Shown in pieces: positions 27,509-36,708 of a stretch of 64,000 nt of DNA (its first letter is position 1; the number at the start of each line of letters is the position of its first letter). The position numbers and the translations under genes were made by a program. The DNA comes from Flavobacteriaceae bacterium UBA3591 (GTDB lineage: Bacteria; Bacteroidota; Bacteroidia; Flavobacteriales; Flavobacteriaceae): positions 327,466-391,465 of the forward strand of contig DFMO01000003.1 in assembly GCA_002375695.1 (NCBI GenBank), in the 5' to 3' direction. The notes beneath the pieces were generated by a model, which had not been told where the DNA came from, searched no databases, and saw only the letters and a program-made list of their open reading frames with translations.

Positions 27509-27949
27509 ATGAATATTGTTGTAAAAAATTTTGAAGAATTAAATACCACCGAATTGTATGAGCTATTAAAACTGCGCAGTGAAGTCTTTGTTGTAGAACA
27601 AGATTGTGTTTATTTAGACGTAGATGGAAAAGACCAACGCGCTTTACACGTTATGGCTTACGTAGATGATATTTTAATAGCTTATGCGCGCTGTTTTAAA
27701 CCGGGAGATTATTTTGATAAAGCTTCCATAGGAAGAATTCTCGTACGCGATAATAATAGAAAATTAGGTTACGGTCATAAAATTACCAATGCTGCTATTA
27801 AAGCTATACAAGAAATTTATAATGCCGAAAGTATTAAAATATCGGCACAAGTGTATTTGGTAATGTTTTATGAAAGCCACGGTTTTAAAACCTATGGCGA
27901 TAGGTATCTCGAAGATGGTATTCCTCACATAGCTATGATTAGAGCTTAA
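27509..27949 (+). CDS. GNAT family N-acetyltransferase, ElaA type
   Basis: A 146-residue protein with the ElaA N-terminus (ELYELLKLRSEVFVVEQDC), a conserved DGKDQRALHVMAY strand and the acetyl-CoA-binding segment IGRILVRDNNRKLGYGHKI. The acceptor substrate is unknown. It overlaps the convergent next gene by 11 bp at its 3' end. Confidence 0.9.
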   Translation: MNIVVKNFEELNTTELYELLKLRSEVFVVEQDCVYLDVDGKDQRALHVMAYVDDILIAYARCFKPGDYFDKASIGRILVRDNNRKLGYGHKITNAAIKAIQEIYNAESIKISAQVYLVMFYESHGFKTYGDRYLEDGIPHIAMIRA

Positions 27950-28316
27950 TAAGGTTTTTTTCTAAATTAAGATCTTTAAGCATTTCGTCTGTAAATTTAT
28001 AATGCCCACGACGGGTAATTATTCTAAAACGTTGATTTCGCATACGTGTTAAGGTATCTAAAAATTGCCATTTAGATTTTAATAAACGCGGTTTTGCCGA
28101 CTTAATACTAATCTCAAAATAATGTTTTATTCCAGAGCGTTCTGCTACAATATCTGGAGTTATTACTACGTCACTATTTTTTTTAATGTATGATTTTGGA
28201 GCTTCGTAACCTTCTAAATCTGCGTGAATATTTTCAAAGCCTCGATCTTCTAAATAAGTTACAGATTCTTTTAAAATTTTTTTATTTTCTTCTCTATCTG
28301 AATGTACCATAACCAC
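27939..28316 (-). CDS. Uncharacterised small protein with restriction-endonuclease-like motif pattern
   Basis: A 125-residue protein of no family I can name. The middle holds VVITPDIVAERSG and KHYFEISIKS, an order of PD, then E and K residues on successive strands, that resembles a PD-(D/E)xK nuclease core, and the C-terminal half is basic. This is suggestive only. Two in-frame ATGs (28316, 28310) are possible starts. It overlaps the acetyltransferase gene by 11 bp and is the last gene of a long minus-strand run. Confidence 0.65.
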   Translation of the reverse strand: MVMVHSDREENKKILKESVTYLEDRGFENIHADLEGYEAPKSYIKKNSDVVITPDIVAERSGIKHYFEISIKSAKPRLLKSKWQFLDTLTRMRNQRFRIITRRGHYKFTDEMLKDLNLEKNLIKL

Positions 28317-28346
28317 TAAATTACAATAAGCTTGAAAAACAGCTAG

Positions 28347-28363
28347 TTAAGGACTGGTTAAGG
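28347..28363. repeat. Short direct repeat TTAAGGACTG/GTTAAGG upstream of the small unknown gene
   Basis: TTAAGGACTGGTTAAGG lies about 30 bp before the minus-strand start at 28316. The decamer TTAAGGACTG recurs upstream of rbfA (48691-48709), also about 25 bp from a minus-strand start. Confidence 0.4.
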
Positions 28364-28383
28364 TTTTGTTAATAGGAAATTTT

Positions 28384-29199
28384 CTACTTGTAATTAACCG
28401 TTTGTGTAAAAGGTAATTTTAATTGTTGACTAATATTTTCGTCTTGCAGATGATCTGTAATGTCGAGTCCGTATTTTATTTTTGAAACATCCTCGTAGGT
28501 AAAAGTTCCAAAAAGTCGATCCCAGATTGAAAACATATTGCCATAATTACTATCGGTCCAAGGCATTTTATAATGATGGTGAAATTTATGCATTGCAGGC
28601 GTTACAATTACATAACTCAACGCTTTATCAACAGCCTTTGGCAAAGCGATATTTGCGTGAGTAAAGTAGGTGAAAAACACACTTAAAATTCTATAAAACA
28701 GGTAAAAAGCAATAGGCATGCCCATAATTATTACCGCAATTAAAGCAAAGGTTTCCCTAATTATAAAATCGAAAGGATGATGCCGTGTGCCCGTAGTTAC
28801 ATCTACATTTTTATCGCTGTGGTGTACGGTGTGTAACCGCCACATCCATTTTACTTTGTGCAATAAATAATGAACAACGTATTGTGCGATAAAATCTAAA
28901 ACTAAAATTGAAAGTAATAATTCAGCCCAAATAGGCGCTTTAAATAAATGAAGTATCCCAAAGTTTGACGCATTTAACCAAAAAAATATTCCAACGGTTA
29001 TTAGTCCAAAAACTGCGTTTATTATCATTACAAATGCTAACAATATTAAATTGGTTTTTGCGTGCCGCCATTTGTTGTATTTTGTAAAAACAAACTGGTA
29101 ATACCCCTCTAAAATCCAGAAAATTGTAAGAACAAAAAATACCCAACCTGCTTTTAACCAAAGAGGCATTGTTTCAAAAAAAGATAAAAAGGATTGCAT
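28384..29199 (-). CDS. Sterol desaturase / fatty acid hydroxylase family protein
   Basis: A 271-residue membrane protein with four or more hydrophobic segments and the diiron histidine clusters HYLLH, HTVHHSD and HKFHHHYK expected for the family, plus RHHPFD between them. Members hydroxylate or desaturate lipids using O2. The actual substrate is not known; hydroxy-fatty acids and carotenoids are plausible in flavobacteria. It starts 15 bp after the S41 protease gene ends and is probably in the same operon. Confidence 0.92.
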   Translation of the reverse strand: MQSFLSFFETMPLWLKAGWVFFVLTIFWILEGYYQFVFTKYNKWRHAKTNLILLAFVMIINAVFGLITVGIFFWLNASNFGILHLFKAPIWAELLLSILVLDFIAQYVVHYLLHKVKWMWRLHTVHHSDKNVDVTTGTRHHPFDFIIRETFALIAVIIMGMPIAFYLFYRILSVFFTYFTHANIALPKAVDKALSYVIVTPAMHKFHHHYKMPWTDSNYGNMFSIWDRLFGTFTYEDVSKIKYGLDITDHLQDENISQQLKLPFTQTVNYK

Positions 29200-29214
29200 T
29201 ATTCATTCACTTAA

Positions 29215-30837
29215 TTACTTCAAAATTTTATTATATCTTCCATCATTATTCAACACCGAAACAGCCTCTAAAATTTCAGGGTTGTGATTAATGTGATAGT
29301 TGTACAATCCTTCGCGATAGAAATATCGCTTTAAAATTTCATCTGTTAACAAAGATTCTATTTCTACTTTTTTATCTAAAATAGCTTTGTCTTTTGCCTT
29401 GTCAATCGCTGCCATAAGCTGGTTATAACTGATAGCAATTTCGTTGTTTAAGTCGTCGACTTCGGCAATTTTTAAACCTTCGGCAAATTTCTTTTCTGTT
29501 TCGGTTTCATATTCAAAATTGTTTGCTTTTAAAAATTTCAGAAAATCCTGAAAATCTGCTTCAGTCAATTTAAAATTTTGCCAATCGCTCATTTGGTGGC
29601 TGTAATAATATTTTGTAGCGTAATCAAAAATGGCATTATCTTTTAAAAGTGCTGTAGTGATGGGACTAAAAACAGCCGATTTCAACTCAATATCGGGTAA
29701 TATTCCACCGCCGTCATAAACGGTTCTGCCGCCTCTGGTTTTAAAAGCGTTATACTCTTTTGCATCTTTTCTAATGGGGTCGCCATTTTCATCGCGATGC
29801 CAATAATCTAAAGCCTGAATGCTTCGTCCGCTAGGTGTGTAATAACGCGAAATAGTTACTTTTAACTGGGTGCCATAGGTCAACTTTTTTGGGCGTTGAA
29901 CCAAGCCTTTCCCAAAACTGCGAGCGCCAATAATTACGGCTCTATCTAAATCTTGTAATCCACCCGAAACAATTTCACTAGCCGAAGCACTTCTGCCATT
30001 TATTAAAACAACCAATGGAATTTCCTTGTCTACAGGATCAAATTTTGTACGGTACACTTGATTGTACTTTTCAATAACAGATTTTGTAGTAGTTATTACT
30101 TCACCTTTATCTACAAAAAGATTGACAATATTAATGGCCTCGGTTAAAAGTCCGCCGGGATTTCCGCGTAAGTCTAAAATTAATTTTTTTGCGCCTTGAT
30201 CTTTTAAATCTAATAAAGCCGCTTTGGTTTCAGAGGTTGTTTTTCGGTTAAATTGTGAAAGCACAATGTATCCAATATCGTTTTGAATTAATTTATAAAA
30301 TGGTACTGCTTTTATTTCTACGGCTCCACGAGTAATGGTGGTTGTAGCAGTTTTTCCTTGGCGCTTATAAGTAACTTCTACGGTAGAACCGGGGGTGCCT
30401 TTTAGCAATTCGCCAGCATCGGCCTCAACGTTGGCAATGGTAACATCGCCAATTTTAATTATTTCATCGCCTGCTTTTAATCCAGCTTTATCGGCCGGAT
30501 AATCTTTATAGGGCTCTATTATTATTATTTTATCTTTTCGGCTTTGCGCGATGGCACCAATTCCTGTATACGTACCCGAATTGTTGATTTTAGCATCTTC
30601 TACTTGCTGTTCGTTCCAATAGACAGTGTAGGGGTCTAAATCTTCTAACATCCCTTTAATAGCCTTATCCATTAACGTAGCTGGGGCAACCTCGTCTACG
30701 TAATTCATGTTTAATTCTTTAAAAAGGGTCGTAAAAATTTCAATTTGTTTAGCAATTTCAAAAAAATCGCTTTTAAAACTTACAGTCGTAAAAAATATAC
30801 CGATTGCAATTACGGGGATGAAAATTCTTTTTTTCAT
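29215..30837 (-). CDS. S41 family C-terminal processing peptidase
   Basis: A 540-residue protease with an N-terminal membrane or signal segment (residues 4-20), an N-terminal helical domain, a PDZ domain (about 85-170) and the S41 catalytic domain. The nucleophile is S285 in NGRSASASEI and the general base is K310 in FGKGLVQ, exactly 25 residues later as in CtpA/Prc. A C-terminal extension of about 130 residues is helical. It acts in the periplasm on C-terminal tails of proteins. It sits downstream of the DUF4349 gene in one direction. Confidence 0.95.
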   Translation of the reverse strand: MKKRIFIPVIAIGIFFTTVSFKSDFFEIAKQIEIFTTLFKELNMNYVDEVAPATLMDKAIKGMLEDLDPYTVYWNEQQVEDAKINNSGTYTGIGAIAQSRKDKIIIIEPYKDYPADKAGLKAGDEIIKIGDVTIANVEADAGELLKGTPGSTVEVTYKRQGKTATTTITRGAVEIKAVPFYKLIQNDIGYIVLSQFNRKTTSETKAALLDLKDQGAKKLILDLRGNPGGLLTEAINIVNLFVDKGEVITTTKSVIEKYNQVYRTKFDPVDKEIPLVVLINGRSASASEIVSGGLQDLDRAVIIGARSFGKGLVQRPKKLTYGTQLKVTISRYYTPSGRSIQALDYWHRDENGDPIRKDAKEYNAFKTRGGRTVYDGGGILPDIELKSAVFSPITTALLKDNAIFDYATKYYYSHQMSDWQNFKLTEADFQDFLKFLKANNFEYETETEKKFAEGLKIAEVDDLNNEIAISYNQLMAAIDKAKDKAILDKKVEIESLLTDEILKRYFYREGLYNYHINHNPEILEAVSVLNNDGRYNKILK

Positions 30838-30939
30838 AGTTTTAAATTTATCTATTCTTCAACACAGAAATATTATTGAAGAATTTTATACTGTATAAAT
30901 ACACAGAAAGCCGAGGAAAAGACTTTTGTTGCACCTATG

Positions 30940-31767
30940 TTACTTTCTTTTTTTTCGCTTTAGAAATTTACGAAGAATTATAACAACAATTATTGCAACG
31001 ATAATTAAAGGCCAAAGGTATAAAACACCTAAGAAAAATACCGAAATACCGTTCCATCCGCCTTGTAAGGCATTTACAATTTTTTGTCCGTACGACTGTG
31101 TTACACCTGTTTGGGCAGTAATTTTATAAAATTCAATAGTAACGGTACTCAACGAAACTTTATTTTCTAAATATTGAAGTCTACCTTGTTTAGCTTCAAT
31201 TTCTTCGCGAATTTTTGACAATTCTCGCTCTATATCGAGCATTTCTTTTACGGTTTTGGCCTTTTTAAGAAGTTCTAAATACCGAGTTTCTAACTTTTGT
31301 TTTGCTTTAAGCCGCGCTTGTAAATCGATAAATTCTTCTGAAACATCTTGTCGCGAAATTGTACGTTGGTCAAAAAATGATATTCCCTCGGAAATTTCAT
31401 CGATAAAACTTTGGAAATTTTTGGTAGGAATTCTTACGGTTAAATTTTTATAGATACGGTTATAATCTTTACCGCTGTTATCATTTTGTACAAAACCTTT
31501 ATGTTTTGTAACAAGTTGAAGCATAGTTTTATGAGTAGCTTCCATATCATTACTTTCAAAGACCAAGCGTGCAGTTTTAATAATTTTTTGGTCTTCTTTT
31601 ACATCAATTACCTCGGCTGCGGGTGGTGGCGGTGGAGTGCTTTGTCGGGCAATAGGGATTTCTTCGGTTAATTCTTCTGCGATAGCTACGGCATCAAATT
31701 TTGCATCTGAATTTCCTTGCGAGCACGCCATTATAAACGCGAAAATTAAAAAACTAACTATTTTCAT
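30940..31767 (-). CDS. DUF4349 domain lipoprotein
   Basis: A 275-residue protein. The ATG at 31767 (MKIVSFLIFAFIMACS) provides a lipoprotein signal with the acylated Cys at residue 15. A proline run (TPPPPPAAE) precedes the DUF4349 domain, which has a coiled coil (residues about 155-210) and then a membrane segment near the C-terminus followed by a KRKKRK basic tail. Function unknown. Its start overlaps the 3' end of rnpA by 14 bp. Confidence 0.88.
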   Translation of the reverse strand: MKIVSFLIFAFIMACSQGNSDAKFDAVAIAEELTEEIPIARQSTPPPPPAAEVIDVKEDQKIIKTARLVFESNDMEATHKTMLQLVTKHKGFVQNDNSGKDYNRIYKNLTVRIPTKNFQSFIDEISEGISFFDQRTISRQDVSEEFIDLQARLKAKQKLETRYLELLKKAKTVKEMLDIERELSKIREEIEAKQGRLQYLENKVSLSTVTIEFYKITAQTGVTQSYGQKIVNALQGGWNGISVFFLGVLYLWPLIIVAIIVVIILRKFLKRKKRK

Positions 31768-32119
31768 CGTGTAATTTTTTAAGCAGTTTTTGCATGGCTT
31801 TTTCAAGATGCGCATACTGCGGATTAACTTTTCCTAAGTAGAGAAAGAGTATAACAAATTTCTTGCCGTGAATATGTTCAAGAAGGTGTTTATTTAATCT
31901 ATACGCTTCGCGAAGTTGACGTTTAATGCGATTTCTATTTACTGCAGATTTAATATTTCGCTTCGGAACGGCAAATGCTGCTAAGTTATTTTCGTTTTCG
32001 TTAGCGGGAAGAAAAAATATTTTAATAGGAAATTTAAAATGCGAATCGCCTTCTAAAAACAATTTTTCAATGGTTTTTGAGCTTTTAAGCTTTTCAGTTT
32101 TTGGAAATGTTTGCTTCAC
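31754..32119 (-). CDS. rnpA: Ribonuclease P protein component
   Basis: A 121-residue basic protein from a GTG start at 32119 (VKQTFPKTEKLKSSK). It contains the RnpA signature NRNRIKRQLREAYR near residues 62-75. It binds the RNase P RNA and helps mature tRNA 5' ends. The frame is open much further upstream to 32209, but that extension would be translated through a terminator hairpin (32140-32173) and overlap the M1 peptidase, so the GTG is preferred. rpmH is not adjacent, unlike in many bacteria. Confidence 0.9.
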   Translation of the reverse strand: MKQTFPKTEKLKSSKTIEKLFLEGDSHFKFPIKIFFLPANENENNLAAFAVPKRNIKSAVNRNRIKRQLREAYRLNKHLLEHIHGKKFVILFLYLGKVNPQYAHLEKAMQKLLKKLHDENS

Positions 32120-32139
32120 TCTGTAAATATATAAAAAGA

Positions 32140-32173
32140 AAAACCTCGCAGGTTTTAAAAGCTGCGAGGTTTT
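32140..32173 (-). terminator. Hairpin between the M1 peptidase gene and rnpA
   Basis: AAAACCTCGCAG and CTGCGAGGTTTT form a perfect 12-bp stem with a 10-base loop, followed by a U-rich tract on the minus strand. It may attenuate transcription from the peptidase genes into rnpA. Confidence 0.75.
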
Positions 32174-32193
32174 AAAAGATAATTTAAAAGGCT

Positions 32194-34029
32194 TTATTCT
32201 GCCTCCCAAATATTATTTTCAGGATTAATATCGGCCATTCTTTGGGTGGCGTCAATCATCATACTTTTTACTTTTTTACCATTTTTAATCTCGAATGAAT
32301 AGGTAGGATATGCCCAAGCCCAATCTTTTAAAACTGTTCGTTTTAAGTCGGTAAACGGATTTGGTTTTTCACCCCAAGTCATACGTAAGGGAATGTAAAA
32401 CAATTCTTGTGTACCATCTTCATAAGTAACATAAAGGTCTATTGGCATTGGCATAAGGCCAATTCTTTCTAACGTAATTTTTGAATTTTCTCCGTTATTT
32501 TCTACCGATTGAATGCCATAATCGATAGTGTTGGTTGTTTTAGTCCAATCAATTAAATACCAATCTAATTCAAAACCTGAGACTTTTTCGGCGGTACGAA
32601 TAAAATCGTTTGGTGTAGGGTGTTTAAATTTAAAATCGTAAAAATATCTTTTAAGGGTTTTGGCAAGATTTTCGGGGCCAATAATATACCCTAATTGCAC
32701 TAAAAACACAGCACCTTTGCTGTACGCATTTATACCGTATGAACGGTTTGTACTATATCTATCGGCATGTGTTGAAAGCGGTTGTTCTTCGCCACTAGTG
32801 GCCATATAATAATAACTTCGGTAAGAGCCTGCGTGTGGGTTGGGCTTTTGTTGATTCATTACGTAATTCATAGCTTCATTTGCTATATAAACCGTAAAAC
32901 CTTCGTCCATCCATTCGTGCTTTGTTTCGTTTGTAGCAAGCATAAATTGAAACCACTTGTGTGCAAGTTCGTGAGCTGTAACACCTACCAAACTACCAAA
33001 TTCTCTTTCGCCAGTAATCATTGTACTCATAGCGTATTCCATACCGCCATCACCCCCTTGAATTACCGAATATTGTTCATACGGGTATTCACCAATATGT
33101 TCATTAAAGAACTCCATTAAAGCCGCCGTTTTGGGTTGTAAATTTTTCCAGTTTTCGGCAATTTCAGGATTGTCTTTATATAAAAAATGTAGTGTAACTC
33201 CATTGGGTCCCGGGTATGTATCGTGGATGTACTCATCATCTGCAGCCCATGCAAAGTCGTGAACATCGGGAGCAAGAAAATGCCAAGTGTATTTTCCTTT
33301 TTTAGGTTTCATCCATTTTTGTCCGGGTGCTGTGTAGCCGTGTCCTACTTCGGCAGGATTTTGAAGGTAGCCTGTACCTCCCACAGTATAATCTGCATCG
33401 ATGGTTATAGTTACATCAAAATCGCCCCATACGCCGTGAAATTCGCGTCCAATGTAAGGATCGGCGTGCCATCCCTCAAAGTCGTATTCGGCCAATTTGG
33501 GGTACCATTGGGTCATAGTAAGTGCTACTCCTTCGGCATTATCTCTACCAGAACGTCGAACTTGTAATGGAACTTGTGCATCCCATTCCATATTAAAAGT
33601 GGTACTCTCGCCAGGTAAAATAGGCTCATTAAGTTTTACCTCCATTACTGTACCTTTAATCGTGTAGGTAGTAGCAACGTTATCCTGTGTTAAAAATTTA
33701 GGTTTTATATATCCTATTTCTTCAGGAGTTAGTTTTGAAATTCTATCGGTTACACGACTATCGGGATCGGCAATAGTACGAGAGCGCACGTCCATTTCAC
33801 TGCCTGGTTGAAAAGCATTAAAATATAGGTGATAGAATACTTTGTTTAAAGTATCTGGTGAGTTGTTTGTATATTTTAATTCTTGAGTTCCTTTATACTG
33901 AAATGTTTTAACATCCATTTCAATATTCATTTTATAATCAACTTCTTGTTGCCAATAGCAAGCATTTGTTTGGGCAGAAGCCGAAAAAATTGTTGCTATT
34001 AAAAAAATTCCACTTAAAAACTGCTTCAT
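32194..34029 (-). CDS. M1 family metallopeptidase (aminopeptidase-like)
   Basis: A 611-residue secreted protein (signal peptide 1-20, SASAQ). Zinc site H353-E354-L-A-H357 with the third ligand E376 (WMDEGFTVY) in the correct HExxH-18-E spacing, and an exopeptidase-type GGMEYAM motif near 329-334. It likely removes N-terminal residues from peptides in the periplasm. Its start shares one base with the end of the upstream S8 protease gene, so translation is probably coupled. Confidence 0.95.
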   Translation of the reverse strand: MKQFLSGIFLIATIFSASAQTNACYWQQEVDYKMNIEMDVKTFQYKGTQELKYTNNSPDTLNKVFYHLYFNAFQPGSEMDVRSRTIADPDSRVTDRISKLTPEEIGYIKPKFLTQDNVATTYTIKGTVMEVKLNEPILPGESTTFNMEWDAQVPLQVRRSGRDNAEGVALTMTQWYPKLAEYDFEGWHADPYIGREFHGVWGDFDVTITIDADYTVGGTGYLQNPAEVGHGYTAPGQKWMKPKKGKYTWHFLAPDVHDFAWAADDEYIHDTYPGPNGVTLHFLYKDNPEIAENWKNLQPKTAALMEFFNEHIGEYPYEQYSVIQGGDGGMEYAMSTMITGEREFGSLVGVTAHELAHKWFQFMLATNETKHEWMDEGFTVYIANEAMNYVMNQQKPNPHAGSYRSYYYMATSGEEQPLSTHADRYSTNRSYGINAYSKGAVFLVQLGYIIGPENLAKTLKRYFYDFKFKHPTPNDFIRTAEKVSGFELDWYLIDWTKTTNTIDYGIQSVENNGENSKITLERIGLMPMPIDLYVTYEDGTQELFYIPLRMTWGEKPNPFTDLKRTVLKDWAWAYPTYSFEIKNGKKVKSMMIDATQRMADINPENNIWEAE

Positions 34030-35696
34030 TATTTAGACATTTTATCTGCCATAATTAAGGCGTTATACATATTTACCATTTTACCCGATTTTGAAATAGT
34101 TGAAAAAGGAGCCGTATTTGAAGGGTCTCCACCTAATACTACTTCGGTGTTTACAGATAGGCCACTATTCATTAAAATTTGCTTTACTTGTGCGGCAGAC
34201 AGTTTTGGGTAATATGAACGTATCATTGCAGCAACACCGGCAACACCTGGTGCAGCCATTGAAGTTCCTTGTAAAAACTCGTATGAGTTTGAAGGTGTTG
34301 TTGCCCAAATTTTTACACCCGGCGCAAAAACATCTACATTAGATTTTCCATAATTTGAAAAATTAGCAACCATTTCGCTGCCGTATTTGTAATTAAGAGC
34401 GCCTACGGTTATAAATGAATTTGCAATTTCTGGCTGGTTGTCAACCTGGTCGTTTGGATACACATTAATATCATCTAAATCGAAGCCATCATTACCTGCT
34501 GCATTAACAATTAAAACATCTTTTGAAGCGGCATATTTTATCGCATCGTAAACCCAATCGGCATTTGGAGAATAGTATTTTCCAAAACTTGTGTTTATAA
34601 CTTTTGCCCCGTTATCTACGGCATAGCGAATAGCTAAGGCAATATCTTTATCGTACTCATCGCCGTCTGGAACGGCACGAATAGACATAATTTTCACATT
34701 CTTCGCTACTCCATCCATTCCAATGCCATTGTTGCGTTCTGCAGCAATAATACCGGCAACGTGTGTACCGTGCTTTATATTATCTTTAGTAGGGTCTGGT
34801 CCGGCAACATTATTATTACCGTAAACCGTGTCTGTAATATCTTCGGGATTATCTCCTAATACGCCACGGAAATCTTTGGTTAAATTAAAGTTGTCTCTTA
34901 ATCTACCTTCGTAATATTTTATGGCACCTTCCAATTCTTTAATAACTTCGGGTACAGAATCGGCAAAGTTTAACATCTGGCTTAGCATTGCTATTTGCTG
35001 TTGTTCTCTTTGCGTAGGATTTTTAATATTAGTTAACTCGCTTTGTGAATAATCTTCCTTACCCAATTTGGCTTCCATAGCTTTATGAGCAGGTTTTATT
35101 TGTGATAAAATTTGCTCATAGCGCTCTTTATTTGAAGAAATTTCTGAAAATTCTTTTTCAAATTCGGCTTTTGCTTTTTGGTAAATAGCGTATTCTTCGC
35201 GGTCTGCTGCGCTAATAGATGCATCACTTTTACCTTCAAACTTAGGTTTCAGCTTTCTAATAATTCTTACGTATTCCATGTTTTCCCCAACAATATCGCC
35301 AAGGAAATTCCATCCGTAAACATCATCGATGTAACCGTTATTATCGTCGTCTATTCCATTTCCGGGTATTTCACCAGGATTTATCCACAGTACGTTTTTA
35401 AGATCTTCATGTTCAATATCTACACCGCTATCTATAACCCCTACGATAACCGTTTCGCCTTTTCGGTTTTTAATAATTTCATTATAGGCTTTATTAACAC
35501 TCATCCCCGGCACCGTATCGGTTACCAAGTCCATTGCTGGCCATTGTTTTAGTTGCGCCTCGGTTAGCGGCGTTACTTTTAATGGATTGGCATCAATATT
35601 TTCAATAGGGGTAGCTACAATTGCAGCACCACTTCCACAACTTGCCATAACGGCCGAAATTGCAATAGTAAATAGGGAGATTTTAAAGATTTTCAT
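34029..35696 (-). CDS. S8 family subtilisin-like serine peptidase, lipoprotein
   Basis: A 555-residue protein with a lipoprotein signal (acylated Cys at residue 20, MASC). Catalytic triad D89 (VIDSGVD), H309 (HGTHVAG) and S479 (GTSMAAPG), with oxyanion N402 (AAGND). The 220 residues between D89 and H309 are far longer than in typical subtilisins and include a lysine/glutamate-rich, probably coiled-coil insertion at about 140-270. Such insertions are known in Bacteroidetes S8 proteins, by recollection. It is anchored in the periplasm or outer membrane and forms an operon with the M1 peptidase. Confidence 0.95.
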   Translation of the reverse strand: MKIFKISLFTIAISAVMASCGSGAAIVATPIENIDANPLKVTPLTEAQLKQWPAMDLVTDTVPGMSVNKAYNEIIKNRKGETVIVGVIDSGVDIEHEDLKNVLWINPGEIPGNGIDDDNNGYIDDVYGWNFLGDIVGENMEYVRIIRKLKPKFEGKSDASISAADREEYAIYQKAKAEFEKEFSEISSNKERYEQILSQIKPAHKAMEAKLGKEDYSQSELTNIKNPTQREQQQIAMLSQMLNFADSVPEVIKELEGAIKYYEGRLRDNFNLTKDFRGVLGDNPEDITDTVYGNNNVAGPDPTKDNIKHGTHVAGIIAAERNNGIGMDGVAKNVKIMSIRAVPDGDEYDKDIALAIRYAVDNGAKVINTSFGKYYSPNADWVYDAIKYAASKDVLIVNAAGNDGFDLDDINVYPNDQVDNQPEIANSFITVGALNYKYGSEMVANFSNYGKSNVDVFAPGVKIWATTPSNSYEFLQGTSMAAPGVAGVAAMIRSYYPKLSAAQVKQILMNSGLSVNTEVVLGGDPSNTAPFSTISKSGKMVNMYNALIMADKMSK

Positions 35697-35710
35697 ATTT
35701 AAAAATAGGA

Positions 35711-36571
35711 TTAATTAAAAAATTCGTTTAGTGAAAATGTTTCGGCAAGTCTAACGCCTTTTTCAGTATTTTTTACTGTTATTATTGGGTTGTGGGCGTC
35801 GTGTTCTAAAAACAAATAGTAATTATTTTCTACCGCTTTATTTAAAAATTTTTCTTTTTCGGGTAGGGTTAAAAGCGGTCGAGTGTCGTAACCCATAACA
35901 AAGGGCAACGGTAAATGACCAGCAGTAGGCAGTAAATCTGCCATAAAGACTAAGGTTTTTCCTTTGTAATTTATATGCGGAATCATTTGTTTATCGGTAT
36001 GACCGTCAACAAACAGTATCCCGAAATCTAATTGGTTTGCTTCGGCAAAATCGGTTTGTGGTTGAGATACAAATTTTAACTGTCCACTTTCTTGCAACGG
36101 AATAATATTTTCGGTTAAAAAAGAAGCTCTTTCCCGTCGGTTGGGTTTAGTTGCCCATTGCCAATGATCTTTATTGCTCCAAAAAGTCGCATTTTTAAAA
36201 GCAGGTTCGTAAGCTGTTCTGTCTTTATTCCATTGAACGCTACCGCCACAGTGGTCAAAGTGTAAATGCGTCATAAAAACATCGGTAATATCGTCTTTAC
36301 TAAAACCGTGCTTTTTTAGAGAATCGTCAATGTTGTAATTGCCCCAACGGTGGTAATAGCTAAAAAATTTATCACTTTGTTTATTGCCCATGCCGGTGTC
36401 TATCAACGTTAGCCTATCGCCATTTTCAATAAGCAAACATCGTGCGGCAATATCAATCATATTATTACTATCGGCAGGGTTTGTTCTGGTCCAAAGCGTT
36501 TTAGGAACCACACCAAACATTGCGCCTCCGTCAAGTTTAAAGTTACCAGCTTCTATAGGATATAATTGCAT
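35711..36571 (-). CDS. MBL fold metallo-hydrolase
   Basis: A 286-residue metallo-beta-lactamase-fold protein from ATG 36571. The metal-binding motif is THLHFDHCGG, with H102, H104, D106 and H107; LIDTGMG precedes it and VDGHTDKQM and LEHDAHN follow. Substrate unknown; lactonase and related hydrolase activities occur in this fold. It ends 14 bp before the S8 gene and may lead the protease operon. Confidence 0.92.
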   Translation of the reverse strand: MQLYPIEAGNFKLDGGAMFGVVPKTLWTRTNPADSNNMIDIAARCLLIENGDRLTLIDTGMGNKQSDKFFSYYHRWGNYNIDDSLKKHGFSKDDITDVFMTHLHFDHCGGSVQWNKDRTAYEPAFKNATFWSNKDHWQWATKPNRRERASFLTENIIPLQESGQLKFVSQPQTDFAEANQLDFGILFVDGHTDKQMIPHINYKGKTLVFMADLLPTAGHLPLPFVMGYDTRPLLTLPEKEKFLNKAVENNYYLFLEHDAHNPIITVKNTEKGVRLAETFSLNEFFN

Positions 36572-36708
36572 AATTTGAAGAAATGATTTGCAAATTAGCA
36601 AAAGCGTTACAGACCAAGACTGAAGTATAAATTAATTATACTATTTTTAACAATTCATTAGTAAATGGTGGCAACGAAAAATCTTTATTTTACCGAAAAC
36701 CCAATTAT

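Noticed and set aside
32210..32250. Longer RnpA start at 32209
   Set aside because: It would overlap the M1 peptidase end and read through a terminator hairpin; the GTG at 32119 fits the family.
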